A stretch of DNA of 64,000 bases from Rufibacter sp. XAAS-G3-1 (GTDB taxonomy: Bacteria; Bacteroidota; Bacteroidia; Cytophagales; Hymenobacteraceae). The notes under the pieces are model-generated. The model did not search any database, had not been told where the DNA came from, and was given only the letters and a program-made list of their open reading frames with translations. The translations under genes and the position numbers were made by a program. Below, piece by piece: positions 8,268-16,565 of this stretch (positions are counted from its first letter, which is position 1; each line of letters begins with the position of its first letter). Where the stretch lies: assembly GCF_013623775.1 (NCBI RefSeq), contig NZ_JABFAM010000001.1, positions 124,001 through 188,000 on the forward strand, read 5' to 3'.

Positions 8268-10106
8268 ATGAAAAGAACCTCCCTCCTCCTCCTCCTGCTT
8301 TGCCTGTGGCACGCTTCGGTGGCCCAGTCGTTTAAGTTCGCTTTCGTCACCGACATCCACATTGGGTCTACCAACGGCGGGGCCGAAGAAGACTTGGAGC
8401 GCACCATTGCCGATATCAACAGCCAGGAAGGCATTGATTTCGTGCTGCTCACCGGAGACATCACCGAGATGGGCACCGATGCCGAACTGAAAACGGCCAA
8501 ACAGATCATCAGCAAGCTGAAAGTGCCTTACTACATTGTGCCGGGCAACCATGACACAGGCTGGTCAGAGTCGGGCGGGGTGAGTTTCATCCGGGAATTT
8601 GGGTCAGACAAATTTGTGTTTGAGCACAAAGGGCTGAAGTTTATTGGCTGCGCCTCGGGCCCGTACGTGCGCATGTCAGACGGCCATATTCCGCGCGATG
8701 CCACGGTTTGGTTAGACAGCGTTTTGGCCAAAACACCCAAGAATCAGCCTATCGTTTTCGTCAACCATTACCCGCTGGACAACGCCCTGGACAATTGGTA
8801 TGATGCCATTGACCGCCTGAAACAGTACAACACCCAATTCTCTATCTGCGGGCACGGCCACCAAAACCGCGTGGCCGACTCTGAAGGGCTGCCAGGCACC
8901 ATGGGCCGCTCTAACCTCAGGGCGAAGGATGCCATTGGGGGCTATAACCTGGTAGAGATGCGGCAAGATTCCGCGTTGTTCGCGGAGCGGACGCCGGGGG
9001 TGGGCACCAAACCGGTGTGGCGCAGAATCGCGCTGGGCACCCGTTCCTACAATGACGGCAAAACCTATCCCCGGCCTTCCTTTGCGGTCAATGACCAATA
9101 CGCCACTACCAAGAAAGCCTGGAGCTACCACTCAGACGCCAACGTAATCTCTACCCCGGTGAGCAGTCATGGGCTGGTGATTTTCGGGAACAGCGTGGGC
9201 AAAGTAGAGGCATTGAAAGAGAAAGACGGCAAAAAAGTGTGGTCATTCCAGACGGGCGGCGGCGTTTTCTCCTCTCCTGCCGTCTTCAATGACAACGTCA
9301 TTTTCGGTTCCGGCGACGGGCACATTTACGCATTAAAAGCCAAAACTGGAAAACTAGCCTGGAAAACCAAAACCGGGGCCTCGGTGCTGGGCTCGCCGCT
9401 GGTAGAGAAAGGCATGGTGTACATTGGCGGCAGCGACGGCAAGTTCAGGGCCCTGGAAGCGGCCACCGGAAAACAAGTCTGGGAATTCGCTGGGCTGGAA
9501 GGCCCTATGGTCAGCACGCCGCTGGCGTATGAAGGCAAAATCATCTTCGGGGCCTGGGATAGGCACCTGTACGCGTTGAACCAGAAAGACGGCTCCCTGG
9601 CCTGGAAATGGAACAATGGCTCGGCCAACCGCATGTTCTCCCCCGCCATGGTTATTCCGGTGGCGCACGACGGCGTGGTCTACATTGTGGCCCCAGACCG
9701 TTTCATCACCGCCCTTGACAGTAATACCGGCCAGCCCCTGTGGCGCAGCAAAGAAGCCACCGTGCGGGAATCCATTGGCATGTCTGCGGACAAGAAACTG
9801 GTGTACGGCAAAACCATGCAAGACGAAGTGGTGGCCTTTGAAGCAACCAAAACAGAACCCAAACTTGCCTGGCGCCTGAACGCCGGCTTCGGCTACGAAC
9901 ACGTACCGTCCATGCTCATCGAAAAAGACGGCGCGGTTTTCTTCGGAACAAAGAGTGGCGTGGTCTACAGCATCAACCCCAAAACGCAAAAAGTAAACTG
10001 GGCCCACAAGATTGACAACTCCATGGTGAACACCGTCAACGTGCTCCCCAAACGCAGAGTGGTGGCCGCTACCATGGATGGCAAAGTGGAAATGCTGACG
10101 TATTAG
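8268..10106 (+). CDS. Secreted calcineurin-like phosphoesterase fused to a PQQ-like beta-propeller
   Basis: 612 residues from the ATG at 8268, chosen because a signal peptide follows directly (MKRTSLLLLLLCLWHASVAQ); longer frames upstream run through a repeat palindrome. The metallophosphoesterase site is complete: D29-x-H31, GD at 63-64, GNHD at 93-96, NH at 166-167 and GHGH at 195-198. Residues about 290-612 hold repeated PQQ-like blades such as KDGKKVWSFQTGGGVFSSPA and KTGKLAWKTKTGASVLGSPL. The protein is likely periplasmic or surface-exposed and cleaves phosphoesters, with the propeller for binding or assembly. A possible promoter is TTTG at 8229-8232 with TACTTTCT at 8250-8257. Two terminators follow. 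Confidence 0.9.
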   Translation: MKRTSLLLLLLCLWHASVAQSFKFAFVTDIHIGSTNGGAEEDLERTIADINSQEGIDFVLLTGDITEMGTDAELKTAKQIISKLKVPYYIVPGNHDTGWSESGGVSFIREFGSDKFVFEHKGLKFIGCASGPYVRMSDGHIPRDATVWLDSVLAKTPKNQPIVFVNHYPLDNALDNWYDAIDRLKQYNTQFSICGHGHQNRVADSEGLPGTMGRSNLRAKDAIGGYNLVEMRQDSALFAERTPGVGTKPVWRRIALGTRSYNDGKTYPRPSFAVNDQYATTKKAWSYHSDANVISTPVSSHGLVIFGNSVGKVEALKEKDGKKVWSFQTGGGVFSSPAVFNDNVIFGSGDGHIYALKAKTGKLAWKTKTGASVLGSPLVEKGMVYIGGSDGKFRALEAATGKQVWEFAGLEGPMVSTPLAYEGKIIFGAWDRHLYALNQKDGSLAWKWNNGSANRMFSPAMVIPVAHDGVVYIVAPDRFITALDSNTGQPLWRSKEATVRESIGMSADKKLVYGKTMQDEVVAFEATKTEPKLAWRLNAGFGYEHVPSMLIEKDGAVFFGTKSGVVYSINPKTQKVNWAHKIDNSMVNTVNVLPKRRVVAATMDGKVEMLTY

Positions 10107-10109
10107 GAA

Positions 10110-10163
10110 CCGGTTTCCGTTTACCGGCTGTTTTTTGAAAAGCGGCCGGTAAACGGAAACCGG
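10110..10163. terminator. 19-bp inverted repeat after the phosphoesterase gene (palindrome family)
   Basis: Arms 10110-10128 and 10145-10163 (CCGGTTTCCGTTTACCGGC and its complement) flank TGTTTTTTGAAAAGC. Confidence 0.75.
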
Positions 10164-10172
10164 CAGTTCCCC

Positions 10173-10200
10173 GCCCCTCCCATTGCAGGAGGGGCTTTTT
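10173..10200 (+). terminator. Rho-independent terminator
   Basis: Stem GCCCCTCC / GGAGGGGC (10173-10180 with 10188-10195) followed by five T. This is a canonical intrinsic terminator 10 bases after the palindrome. Confidence 0.85.
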
Positions 10201-10208
10201 CTTGGGCT

Positions 10209-10258
10209 TATTGCTGGTTTTGAGCCCGTTTTCTGAAAAAGAGGCTCAAAACCAGCAG
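10209..10258. repeat. Palindrome-family element
   Basis: GCTGGTTTTGAGCC (10212-10225) pairs with GGCTCAAAACCAGC (10244-10257) around CGTTTTCTGAAAAAGA. Confidence 0.7.
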
Positions 10259-10391
10259 AGGAATAACCGGGTGCCCCTGCAATATCGCCCGTTCCTAAGA
10301 CCTCGTAGCGTCTGTGCCAGCAGCCTCAGTAAAGCGTGCATCTACAGGAGTAATCACCCTTCGCCTCCGAGGCTCATCCTACCCCATAAGG

Positions 10392-10434
10392 CTAAAACAA
10401 AGGAGCACGATATCTAATCGTCCCCCTTTGAAGG
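10392..10434. repeat. Direct repeat flanking the four-hairpin cassette, copy 1
   Basis: A roughly 42-bp stretch ending GATATCTAATCGTCCCCCTT recurs at 10594-10636 with few changes. The pair brackets the hairpin cassette at 10461-10590. Confidence 0.65.
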
Positions 10435-10460
10435 CTAATCTTGCAGGGAAAATTTCTTTT

Positions 10461-10590
10461 CTTGCTGTTCGGGAGTTCCACTCCCGAACCTGCCTGCTGC
10501 GGAGTTCCACTCCGCCGGGAGCCACGGGCAAAAGAAGGGGAGTGGAACTCCCCAGCAGTAAGCTTCCGGAGTGGAACTCCGAAAGAGCGG
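10461..10590 (+). repeat. Four-hairpin GGAGTTCCACTCC cassette, copy 1
   Basis: Contains in order CGGGAGTTCCACTCCCG, GCGGAGTTCCACTCCGC, GGGGAGTGGAACTCCCC and CGGAGTGGAACTCCG. A second copy in opposite orientation lies at 46083-46220. There is no coding frame of note. Confidence 0.8.
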
Positions 10591-10593
10591 TGT

Positions 10594-10636
10594 CTAAAAC
10601 AAAGAAGCACGATATCTGATTGTCCCCCTTTGAAGG
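10594..10636. repeat. Direct repeat flanking the four-hairpin cassette, copy 2
   Basis: Partner of 10392-10434 (…GATATCTGATTGTCCCCCTT). It runs straight into the MITE-like element at 10621. Confidence 0.65.
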
Positions 10637-10770
10637 GGGTAGGGGGATGATTACTCCTGCTGGTAATGGCGTTCCCTGTTCTTTACACCGGCTGTTTAGC
10701 ATTGAACGAAAGCTGCTTGCCTCTTCTTCCGCCTTTCTCATCCCCCTTCAAAGGGGGACGAAATGCGTAC
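10621..10770 (-). mobile_element. MITE-like element, copy 2 (inverted)
   Basis: Reverse complement of 7386-7545. The right end retains GGGGGACGAAATGCGTAC; at the left end the outer GTACGCATTTC is missing and replaced by the direct-repeat sequence. Confidence 0.8.
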
Positions 10771-11054
10771 AAAATCCGGTGGGGTAGGAGGAGCTTCAAA
10801 GGGGGAGTATTTGCATAAGAGGCGGTATTTCGTTTTTAGGAAAATCGAATTGTATTCACCTCATTTTTGTTAAAAGATAAAAATACTTTCTGTTTAATTA
10901 AACTTTATCATTCCAGCCATTAAACCATTGGCTCAGATACTTGTCCAAGGAATTCCGCCGACCAGAGGATAGAAAGAGAGAGAAGGAAGATGAGAAATCT
11001 CTGGCGAAGGACTTCCCGTTTCGCTTTACGTATCTCATTGCCGGTCTTGTCTGT

Positions 11055-13568
11055 ATGGCTAGAATAAAACAGTTTTCCCTCTTCCGTCTAGTAGGAGTTT
11101 TCCTTCTCTCCACAGCTTCTGTCTTTACAAAAGTTCAGGCGGTGGCGGCCCCCACCGTTTCTGCCCTCCTTTCGCAAACCAACGGCATTTCTGTCTCCGG
11201 GACGGTGATAGACGCAGTCTCCAAAGCTCCCGTAGATTTCGCCACTGTGGCCCTGCAAGACAAAAACGGAAAACTAATCACGGGGGTGCCCTGTGATGCC
11301 AACGGAAAATTCACGTTCCCCAATGTCGCGCCGGGGGCGTATGACTTGGCTATCAGCTTTATTGGGTACAAAACCAAGCTGCATTCCATCACTGTTCTGG
11401 CAGGAACGGCCCCGCTGCAATTGGGCCAAATTCTGCTGGAGTCTGACAGCAAGGCCTTGGAAGAGGTAGTGGTAACCGGCGAGAAAGACCTGATTCAACA
11501 AACCGATGACGGCATGGTCTACAATGCCGAAAACGACATCACCAACATTGGCGGTACTGCGGCCGATGTGCTCAAGAAAGTACCTTCTTTGGCCGTAGAC
11601 ATTGACGGAAACGTGGAGATGCGCGGCAGCACCAAAATCAAGCTCCTGATCAACGGCAAACCCTCTACCATGCTCGCCGACAACCTGGCCGAGGCGCTGC
11701 AACAGATCCCGGCGGACATGATTAAATCGGTGGAGGTGGTCACGAGCCCCTCGGCCAAATATGACGCGGAAGGGACGGCGGGCGTGATTAACATTATCAC
11801 CAAGCAAAGCTCCATTGAAGGCATGACGGGCCAGGTCACGGCCACGGCCGGAAACCGCTCTAACAACCTGAACACCAACCTGAACCTGCGCAAAAAGAAG
11901 TTCGGGCTGCGGGCCAGCGTAGGCGGCAACTTCAATGACCGCGTGGGCGATTCTGAATCTGACCAGGTATACTTCAGGGAAGAGAACTTCATCCAGACGC
12001 CCACCAAACTCATTCAGCAGAGCAGCACCTTTGAGAACAACGGGCGGTCGCTGTTCACGCAGGTGGGCGGCGACTATGACTTCAACGAGAAGAACAACCT
12101 GAGTGCCAGCGTGCGCTTTAACCGTTCCCGCAACCTTAGTGACCGTAGCCTTTCCACGTCCCAGTTCACGCCCTCGGGCGAAGAGCAGGTGCAGAATTAC
12201 CGATTCCGGGACATTGACAACCTCAACCGCAACAACGGGTTTGAAACCAACCTCCATTATAAAAGACGCTTCCAAAAGAAAGGCCAGGAGCTGGACATCA
12301 TGGCTATCTTCAACACCAACGGGAGCGAAAGCGATTATGCGCTCACCGAAGAAAACAAAACCGACGTGATTACCCGGCTGGAGCAGAGCAACAACCACAG
12401 CACCAACCGGGAATTCACGTTCCAAACAGATTATTCGCACCCGTTTGAGAAACTGGGCAACCTGGAGGCCGGGGTGCGGGCGGTGTTGCGGAACTCGGGC
12501 AGCGACTATGATTTCCGGTACTCCCGGTCGGCCGCGGCCCCATTGGTAGTAGACCCGGCCCGTTCCAACCTGTTCACCTATCACCAGGATGTATATTCGT
12601 CTTACCTGTCTTACACCTACCGCTGGAAAAAAACCTACACCCTTCGCGTGGGTGGGCGCTATGAATACACGGCCGTGACCGGCGACTTTGAAACCAATAA
12701 CGTGGAAACCAGCCTGGAGAAACCGTTCCATAACTTCATGCCCAACGTCATGCTCATGAAGCGGTTCAAGAACGACCAGCGGCTACGGTTAAGCTACTCC
12801 ACGCGTATTCAACGGCCCGGCATCAACCAACTGAACCCCTACCGCAACGAGAGCAACCAACTCAACATCCGCTACGGAAACCCCAACCTAGACGCCGAAA
12901 TCACGCACAACTCTGAACTCAATTATAGCTTTTTCCTGAAAACCACCAGCTTCAACGCCTCCCTGTACTGGCGGCAAACCAACAATGACATTAACCAGTA
13001 CCAGTTCCCCATCAGGGCCAACAATGATACCCTCAACACCACGTTTGCCAACCTGGGCAAAAACGCCACGTACGGCACCAGCCTTTCGGCTACCACCCGT
13101 TTTCATCAGAAAGGCCAGGTGGGGGTAAACCTGAACGTGTTTTACAACGATCTCACCAGTTTCATAGGTCGTACTATGCTTAGCCGGGCGGGGTTCATGT
13201 ACAACCTGAGCGGGAACGCCTCTTACCGGTTCGTGAATGACGTAAGCGTGCAGACGGCCGGTTCCTTTAACTCGCCCCGGCTTTCCTTGCAGAGCCGAAG
13301 CACCTACAACTATTCCTACAGCCTGGGCCTGCGCAAAGAGTTCTGGAAACGCAAAGGCGGCGTGAGCCTGAACGTAGAGAACTTCCTGTTCAGCAACAAT
13401 TCCATTAGAACCACGGTCACCAACACCAACTCCAACAACTATAACCAGAATAACAACTACAACCGCATCGTGCGCGTGAGCTTTAACTTCCGCTTCGGGA
13501 AAATGGAGTTTAAACGCAACAAAGCCCTGGAGAAGTTGACGGGCGAAGGCGGGAAAAGGAAAGGCTAA
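11055..13568 (+). CDS. Outer-membrane beta-barrel protein with CarboxypepD-regulatory-like and plug domains
   Basis: 837 residues from the ATG at 11055, chosen because MARIKQFSLFRLVGVFLLST begins a signal peptide; the frame upstream to 10941 looks non-coding. Order: signal peptide to about residue 29, carboxypeptidase-regulatory-like domain (SVSGTVIDAVSKAPVDFATV... ISFIGYKTKLHSI), a TonB-plug-like region (EEVVVTGEKDLIQQ... VPSLAVDIDGNVEMRG... DAEGTAGVINIITKQ), then a long barrel of the OMP_b-brl_3 type rich in N, R and Y. Such proteins are TonB-dependent-receptor relatives that import or bind large ligands; the ligand is not predictable. A basic 'KALEKLTGEGGKRKG' tail follows the last strand. 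A hairpin terminator lies 7 bases downstream. Confidence 0.9.
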   Translation: MARIKQFSLFRLVGVFLLSTASVFTKVQAVAAPTVSALLSQTNGISVSGTVIDAVSKAPVDFATVALQDKNGKLITGVPCDANGKFTFPNVAPGAYDLAISFIGYKTKLHSITVLAGTAPLQLGQILLESDSKALEEVVVTGEKDLIQQTDDGMVYNAENDITNIGGTAADVLKKVPSLAVDIDGNVEMRGSTKIKLLINGKPSTMLADNLAEALQQIPADMIKSVEVVTSPSAKYDAEGTAGVINIITKQSSIEGMTGQVTATAGNRSNNLNTNLNLRKKKFGLRASVGGNFNDRVGDSESDQVYFREENFIQTPTKLIQQSSTFENNGRSLFTQVGGDYDFNEKNNLSASVRFNRSRNLSDRSLSTSQFTPSGEEQVQNYRFRDIDNLNRNNGFETNLHYKRRFQKKGQELDIMAIFNTNGSESDYALTEENKTDVITRLEQSNNHSTNREFTFQTDYSHPFEKLGNLEAGVRAVLRNSGSDYDFRYSRSAAAPLVVDPARSNLFTYHQDVYSSYLSYTYRWKKTYTLRVGGRYEYTAVTGDFETNNVETSLEKPFHNFMPNVMLMKRFKNDQRLRLSYSTRIQRPGINQLNPYRNESNQLNIRYGNPNLDAEITHNSELNYSFFLKTTSFNASLYWRQTNNDINQYQFPIRANNDTLNTTFANLGKNATYGTSLSATTRFHQKGQVGVNLNVFYNDLTSFIGRTMLSRAGFMYNLSGNASYRFVNDVSVQTAGSFNSPRLSLQSRSTYNYSYSLGLRKEFWKRKGGVSLNVENFLFSNNSIRTTVTNTNSNNYNQNNNYNRIVRVSFNFRFGKMEFKRNKALEKLTGEGGKRKG

Positions 13569-13574
13569 GGGCAC

Positions 13575-13610
13575 AGACACGCGCAGGTCTGAAAGACGCT
13601 GCGCGTGTCT
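13575..13610 (+). terminator. Hairpin terminator after the barrel gene
   Basis: AGACACGCGCAG (13575-13586) pairs with CTGCGCGTGTCT (13599-13610). The inner GTCTGAAAGAC can extend the fold. Confidence 0.75.
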
Positions 13611-13711
13611 TCTAAGTTGACGCTGCTGCGATTGCTGCGACAAAGCTCCTTCCTTGTGTCATTAGGCGAGCGAGAGGAAACTACCGTAAATTTTCCCCGC
13701 GCCATACATGC

Positions 13712-13741
13712 TTGCATTTCTATTGCGTATACGTACTTTCG
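13712..13741 (+). promoter_or_regulatory. Bacteroidota-type promoter for the DUF1456 gene
   Basis: TTG at 13712-13714 and TACTTTCG at 13734-13741 are separated by 19 bases, close to the TTTG-N19-21-TAnnTTTG consensus. The start codon follows about 22 bases later. Confidence 0.6.
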
Positions 13742-13763
13742 CAGATCATTAAAAAAGCAAGGC

Positions 13764-14051
13764 ATGACCAACAACGATATCATGAAGAAACTGCGCGTGG
13801 CGCTTCAGCTCCGGGATGATGACATCATCGATATCCTGAAGCTGGTGGATTTCAACGTTACCAAGAGCGAACTGGGCGCCATTTTCCGGAAGGAAGACCA
13901 TCCCAACTACAAGCCCTGCGGCGACCAGTTACTGCGCAACTTCCTGAACGGCCTGGTCATTCACCTGCGTGGCACGCCCGAGGAAAAGAAGCCGGCAGCC
14001 ACTCCTTCCCCGGCCAGAAAGCCCATAGCTTACCCGCCCCGCAAGAAATAG
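13764..14051 (+). CDS. DUF1456 family protein
   Basis: 95 residues. MTNNDIMKKLRVALQLRDDD is followed by IIDILKLVDFNVTKSELGAI, FRKEDHPNYKPCGDQLLRNF and LNGLVIHLRG, which match the tandem short-helix repeat of DUF1456 (E. coli YehS family), a conserved protein of unknown function. The ATG at 13764 was chosen because the family starts there and the promoter boxes at 13712-13741 lie just upstream; the longer open frame would cross them. The C-terminus has a Pro/Lys-rich extension (TPSPARKPIAYPPRKK). A palindrome terminator follows at 14070. Confidence 0.9.
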   Translation: MTNNDIMKKLRVALQLRDDDIIDILKLVDFNVTKSELGAIFRKEDHPNYKPCGDQLLRNFLNGLVIHLRGTPEEKKPAATPSPARKPIAYPPRKK

Positions 14052-14069
14052 AGGCCTTATTTTCCCTAG

Positions 14070-14117
14070 AGCCGTTTTGGCCTTGTTTTCAGAAAACAGG
14101 GCCAAAACGGCTTTTTC
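14070..14117 (+). terminator. Palindrome-family terminator with T-tract
   Basis: AGCCGTTTTGGCC(T)TGTTTT pairs with AAAACAGGGCCAAAACGGCT (14093-14112), then five T. This copy looks like a working intrinsic terminator. Confidence 0.8.
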
Positions 14118-14177
14118 GGGTTTCCCTGTTTTTCCGGCGGCAAATTTTGTATCTTCCTGCTACCAACATCGGCCCTG

Positions 14178-14217
14178 CCGTTTCGCGGGTATTTTCCTAA
14201 AAACAAGCTAAAAACGA
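14178..14217. repeat. Decayed palindrome-family element in a 5' leader
   Basis: CGTTTCGCGGGTATTTTCC then TAAAAACAAGCTAAAAACG. It sits between the likely promoter (TATCTTCC near 14150) and the start codon of the VOC gene. Confidence 0.5.
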
Positions 14218-14221
14218 ACCT

Positions 14222-14602
14222 ATGGAAAAAGTAACTGTCCGCGAAGGCTACCAAACGGTGATGCCGTACCTCATTGTGCCCCGCGCCGCGCAGTTCATGG
14301 ACTTTCTGCGGAAGGTGTTTCAGGCCGAGGAGAAATACCGAACGGATCGCGAAGACGGCCAGATCATGCATGCTGAGATGACGATTGGCGGCAGCACCAT
14401 CATGCTCGCCGAAGCCACCGGCGAATGGGCTGCCCAACCGGCCGGGCTTTACATCCACGTGGCCAACGCCGACGAGGCCTACCACCAAGCCCTGGCCGAA
14501 GGGGCCACCCCGGTGATGGAACTCGCAGACCAACCCTACGGCCGCAGCGGGGGCGTGAAAGACCCGTTCGGGAATACCTGGTGGGTAACCTCGGCTTTGT
14601 AG
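14222..14602 (+). CDS. VOC superfamily (glyoxalase/PhnB-like) protein
   Basis: 126 residues. The pattern TVMPYLIVPRAAQFMDFLRK, VFQAEEKYRTDREDGQIMHA, EMTIGGSTIMLAEA and a C-terminal VKDPFGNTWWVTS is typical of PhnB-like VOC proteins, built from two beta-alpha-beta-beta-beta modules. VOC members include glyoxalases, antibiotic-binding proteins and demethylases; the residues do not fix a substrate. It is monocistronic, with a decayed palindrome in its leader. Confidence 0.88.
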   Translation: MEKVTVREGYQTVMPYLIVPRAAQFMDFLRKVFQAEEKYRTDREDGQIMHAEMTIGGSTIMLAEATGEWAAQPAGLYIHVANADEAYHQALAEGATPVMELADQPYGRSGGVKDPFGNTWWVTSAL

Positions 14603-14843
14603 GAAGAAGGCAATAAACCATCGAAAGATGTCTCTGAGATAAAGACAAGGTACGCTCCGTGCACTTCAGGAAAAGGGCTTTGGAAGTAAACCCGCAGAAC
14701 CTACGTGCTGGAATACCTCGTCTATCTTAACACTCTGCAAGCCAATCTACCCACAAGAGTTTTTAAGGCAGTTTGGCATCATCTCTGTTTACCAGGCTAT
14801 CTTTTGGTTACCAGTTAATTTCAGGACGGTACAGCTGGACATA

Positions 14844-14876
14844 AAAAGGGCACCAGAACACCCCTGGTGCCCTTTT
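14844..14876. terminator. Bidirectional hairpin terminator
   Basis: AAAAGGGCACCAG (14844-14856) pairs with CTGGTGCCCTTTT (14864-14876). It lies between the VOC gene and the minus-strand universal stress gene and can serve both. The rest of 14603-14937 shows nothing recognisable. Confidence 0.85.
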
Positions 14877-14937
14877 CGTTTTAAGGCTATTTTACAAAAA
14901 TCAGGCACTAAACGCCCTGTCCTTCTTTGCGTTCCCC

Positions 14938-15822
14938 CTACACCTCAACAGTAGGAACGGCTTCTTGCTCCTGCACTTGTTTGTGGGTATTACAATGGAT
15001 GCATCCTTCAGAGCAAGCCGTTTTGCGGGCTTGGTACAGGTTCAAAAGCGGCGTGTGCAGGTGGTAAGCGCTGGTTTTGCGGTAACGGCCCGAGAAGTAC
15101 TCGTTCAATAGGTGCGTGTCACGGGTGGCCACTACGAAGAGGTCTGGCGTGTAAAGTTCTGAGAAATCATTGAGGCCTTCCAGCAGGTCTTCCTCTTCCT
15201 GGCAGACAATGGTGGTGTTGGGGTACGTTAACTGCGCCTGCAAGCTGGAGGCTGCTTTCTGCACCTGGCACAATTCCAGCGCCCCTACCTTGCCGTGCAA
15301 GTGCAGCAGCGTGAGGTGAGCCGAGAATCCACGGGCCAGTCTCTGCACCAGTTCCAGTACGCTGGCTTCGGTGTCCGTTACGTCCACACTGAAAACAATT
15401 TCTTTCAGGGGCTGGAAAACAGCTTGCTGGGGCACCAGCAACATGGGGCACGAGGCGAAATTCGTGAGGGAAAGCACCTCGCCAGGGGCGATGTTTCCCA
15501 ATAGGGCCTCGGGAGAAGCGACCAACAGGTTGACGTTGTGGTTCTCCACCACAGACGGCAGGTTCTCGCGCAGAAAGCCACTGCGTACCACGCAGAAACG
15601 GGTGAGGGATTTTCCGGCAGAGGGCATGTACCTATCCGTAAACGACCGCAGGCGGGACATGAGGTGGCTTTGGAAGGTGGAGGTCAGTTGGTTTTCTCCG
15701 GCACAATGCAGCAGCACCAGATCGGCACCAATGGAGGAGGCGAACTGGCTCGCGTACCGAAGGGCTGCCACGCAGGCATCGGTGAAGTTAAAGGGCAGCA
15801 GGACTCTTGGGGTTGGCTTCAT
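14938..15822 (-). CDS. Tandem universal stress protein with C-terminal Cys cluster
   Basis: 294 residues with two UspA-like alpha/beta halves: residues 1 to about 135 (VLLPFNFTDACVAALRYASQ..., LTNFASCPMLLVPQ) and about 140-260 (EIVFSVDVTDTEASVLELVQ..., KTSAYHLHTPLLNLYQ). Neither half shows a clear G-2x-G-9x-G(S/T) ATP loop. The unusual part is a C-terminal C270-x3-C274-x2-C277-x2-H280 cluster (CSEGCIHCNTH) that could bind a metal. It lies downstream of the cbb3 assembly genes on the same strand, 36 bases after the TauE-like gene, so it may be co-transcribed. A role in redox or metal stress is inferred from the cluster and neighbours. Confidence 0.8.
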   Translation of the reverse strand: MKPTPRVLLPFNFTDACVAALRYASQFASSIGADLVLLHCAGENQLTSTFQSHLMSRLRSFTDRYMPSAGKSLTRFCVVRSGFLRENLPSVVENHNVNLLVASPEALLGNIAPGEVLSLTNFASCPMLLVPQQAVFQPLKEIVFSVDVTDTEASVLELVQRLARGFSAHLTLLHLHGKVGALELCQVQKAASSLQAQLTYPNTTIVCQEEEDLLEGLNDFSELYTPDLFVVATRDTHLLNEYFSGRYRKTSAYHLHTPLLNLYQARKTACSEGCIHCNTHKQVQEQEAVPTVEV

Positions 15823-15857
15823 GGTCTGGGGTGATTTGATAGAACTATCTAATTAAG

Positions 15858-16562
15858 TTAAGGAACATGGCAAACGGGTGCCTCCTGTTCAGAGGAAACT
15901 AATTTGGGGCTCAGGTACGGCACGCCCAGGTTCAGGCCCCGCAGAATGAACAGCACCGCCAGGCAGCCCGCCACGTACGGCACCGCGTTACGCATGAGCG
16001 CCCGCCACTTAGGCTGGATGAGCTTTCCGGACAAAGACACCAACCACATAAGCGGCAAGGTACCCAACCCGAACATGAGCATATACAGCATGGCCCCGCC
16101 CACACCCGGCGCACTCACCGCCCCGGCCAACGCGAAGTAGACCATCCCGCAGGGCAAGAGCCCGTTCAGAATTCCTACCGAATACAAAGAACCCGCCGAC
16201 GGATTCATGAACCGCTTCCCGATGGCTTTGCGCAGGGCGTTCCACCAGCGGTCGGTGCCCAGCCACTGGCCGGCGTTTCCGGTGTGTATTTTAGGAAGTA
16301 GCACCAAAAGGAGCATGATCACGCCCGAGGCGATGGAAATGGTTTGTTGCCAACCGGCCAACTGCAAGGTGCGGCCCAACAGTCCGGCTACAAGGCCCAA
16401 GGTGGTGTAAGTAGTCACGCGGCCCAGGTTGTACAGGAGCCGGCCTCCCACAAAGGAAGCGCCGGATCCCCTGCCAACGGGCAGCGCCATGGCAATGGGG
16501 CCGCACATCCCCACGCAATGGAAACTACTGATAAAACCGATGACCAACCCTGCCCACCACAT
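15858..16562 (-). CDS. TauE/SafE-like (DsbD_2-type) membrane protein of the cbb3 assembly cluster
   Basis: 234 residues with about six hydrophobic helices. The N-terminus MWWAGLVIGFISSFHCVGMC has the C16-x3-C20-G-P motif of the 'heavy-metal/urease accessory' branch of the TauE/SafE family, often found beside ccoG and ccoH in Bacteroidota. Members are proposed to help copper delivery or cytochrome maturation for the cbb3 oxidase. It starts 3 bases after the ccoH stop, so it is translationally close to it. The last residues (SSEQEAPVCHVP) add another Cys-x-x-Pro tail. Confidence 0.85.
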   Translation of the reverse strand: MWWAGLVIGFISSFHCVGMCGPIAMALPVGRGSGASFVGGRLLYNLGRVTTYTTLGLVAGLLGRTLQLAGWQQTISIASGVIMLLLVLLPKIHTGNAGQWLGTDRWWNALRKAIGKRFMNPSAGSLYSVGILNGLLPCGMVYFALAGAVSAPGVGGAMLYMLMFGLGTLPLMWLVSLSGKLIQPKWRALMRNAVPYVAGCLAVLFILRGLNLGVPYLSPKLVSSEQEAPVCHVP

Positions 16563-16565
16563 GCC

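Noticed and set aside
10314-10741. Several 70-120 residue open frames on both strands
   Set aside because: They run through the four-hairpin cassette and the MITE-like element, so they reflect repeated non-coding DNA.
11274-12731. 485-residue open frame on the minus strand
   Set aside because: Antisense to the outer-membrane barrel gene, which has clear domains; the antisense translation shows no recognisable motif.
7250-14950. CRISPR array
   Set aside because: Repeats here are dispersed palindromes and MITE-like elements with irregular spacing, not regularly spaced direct repeats.
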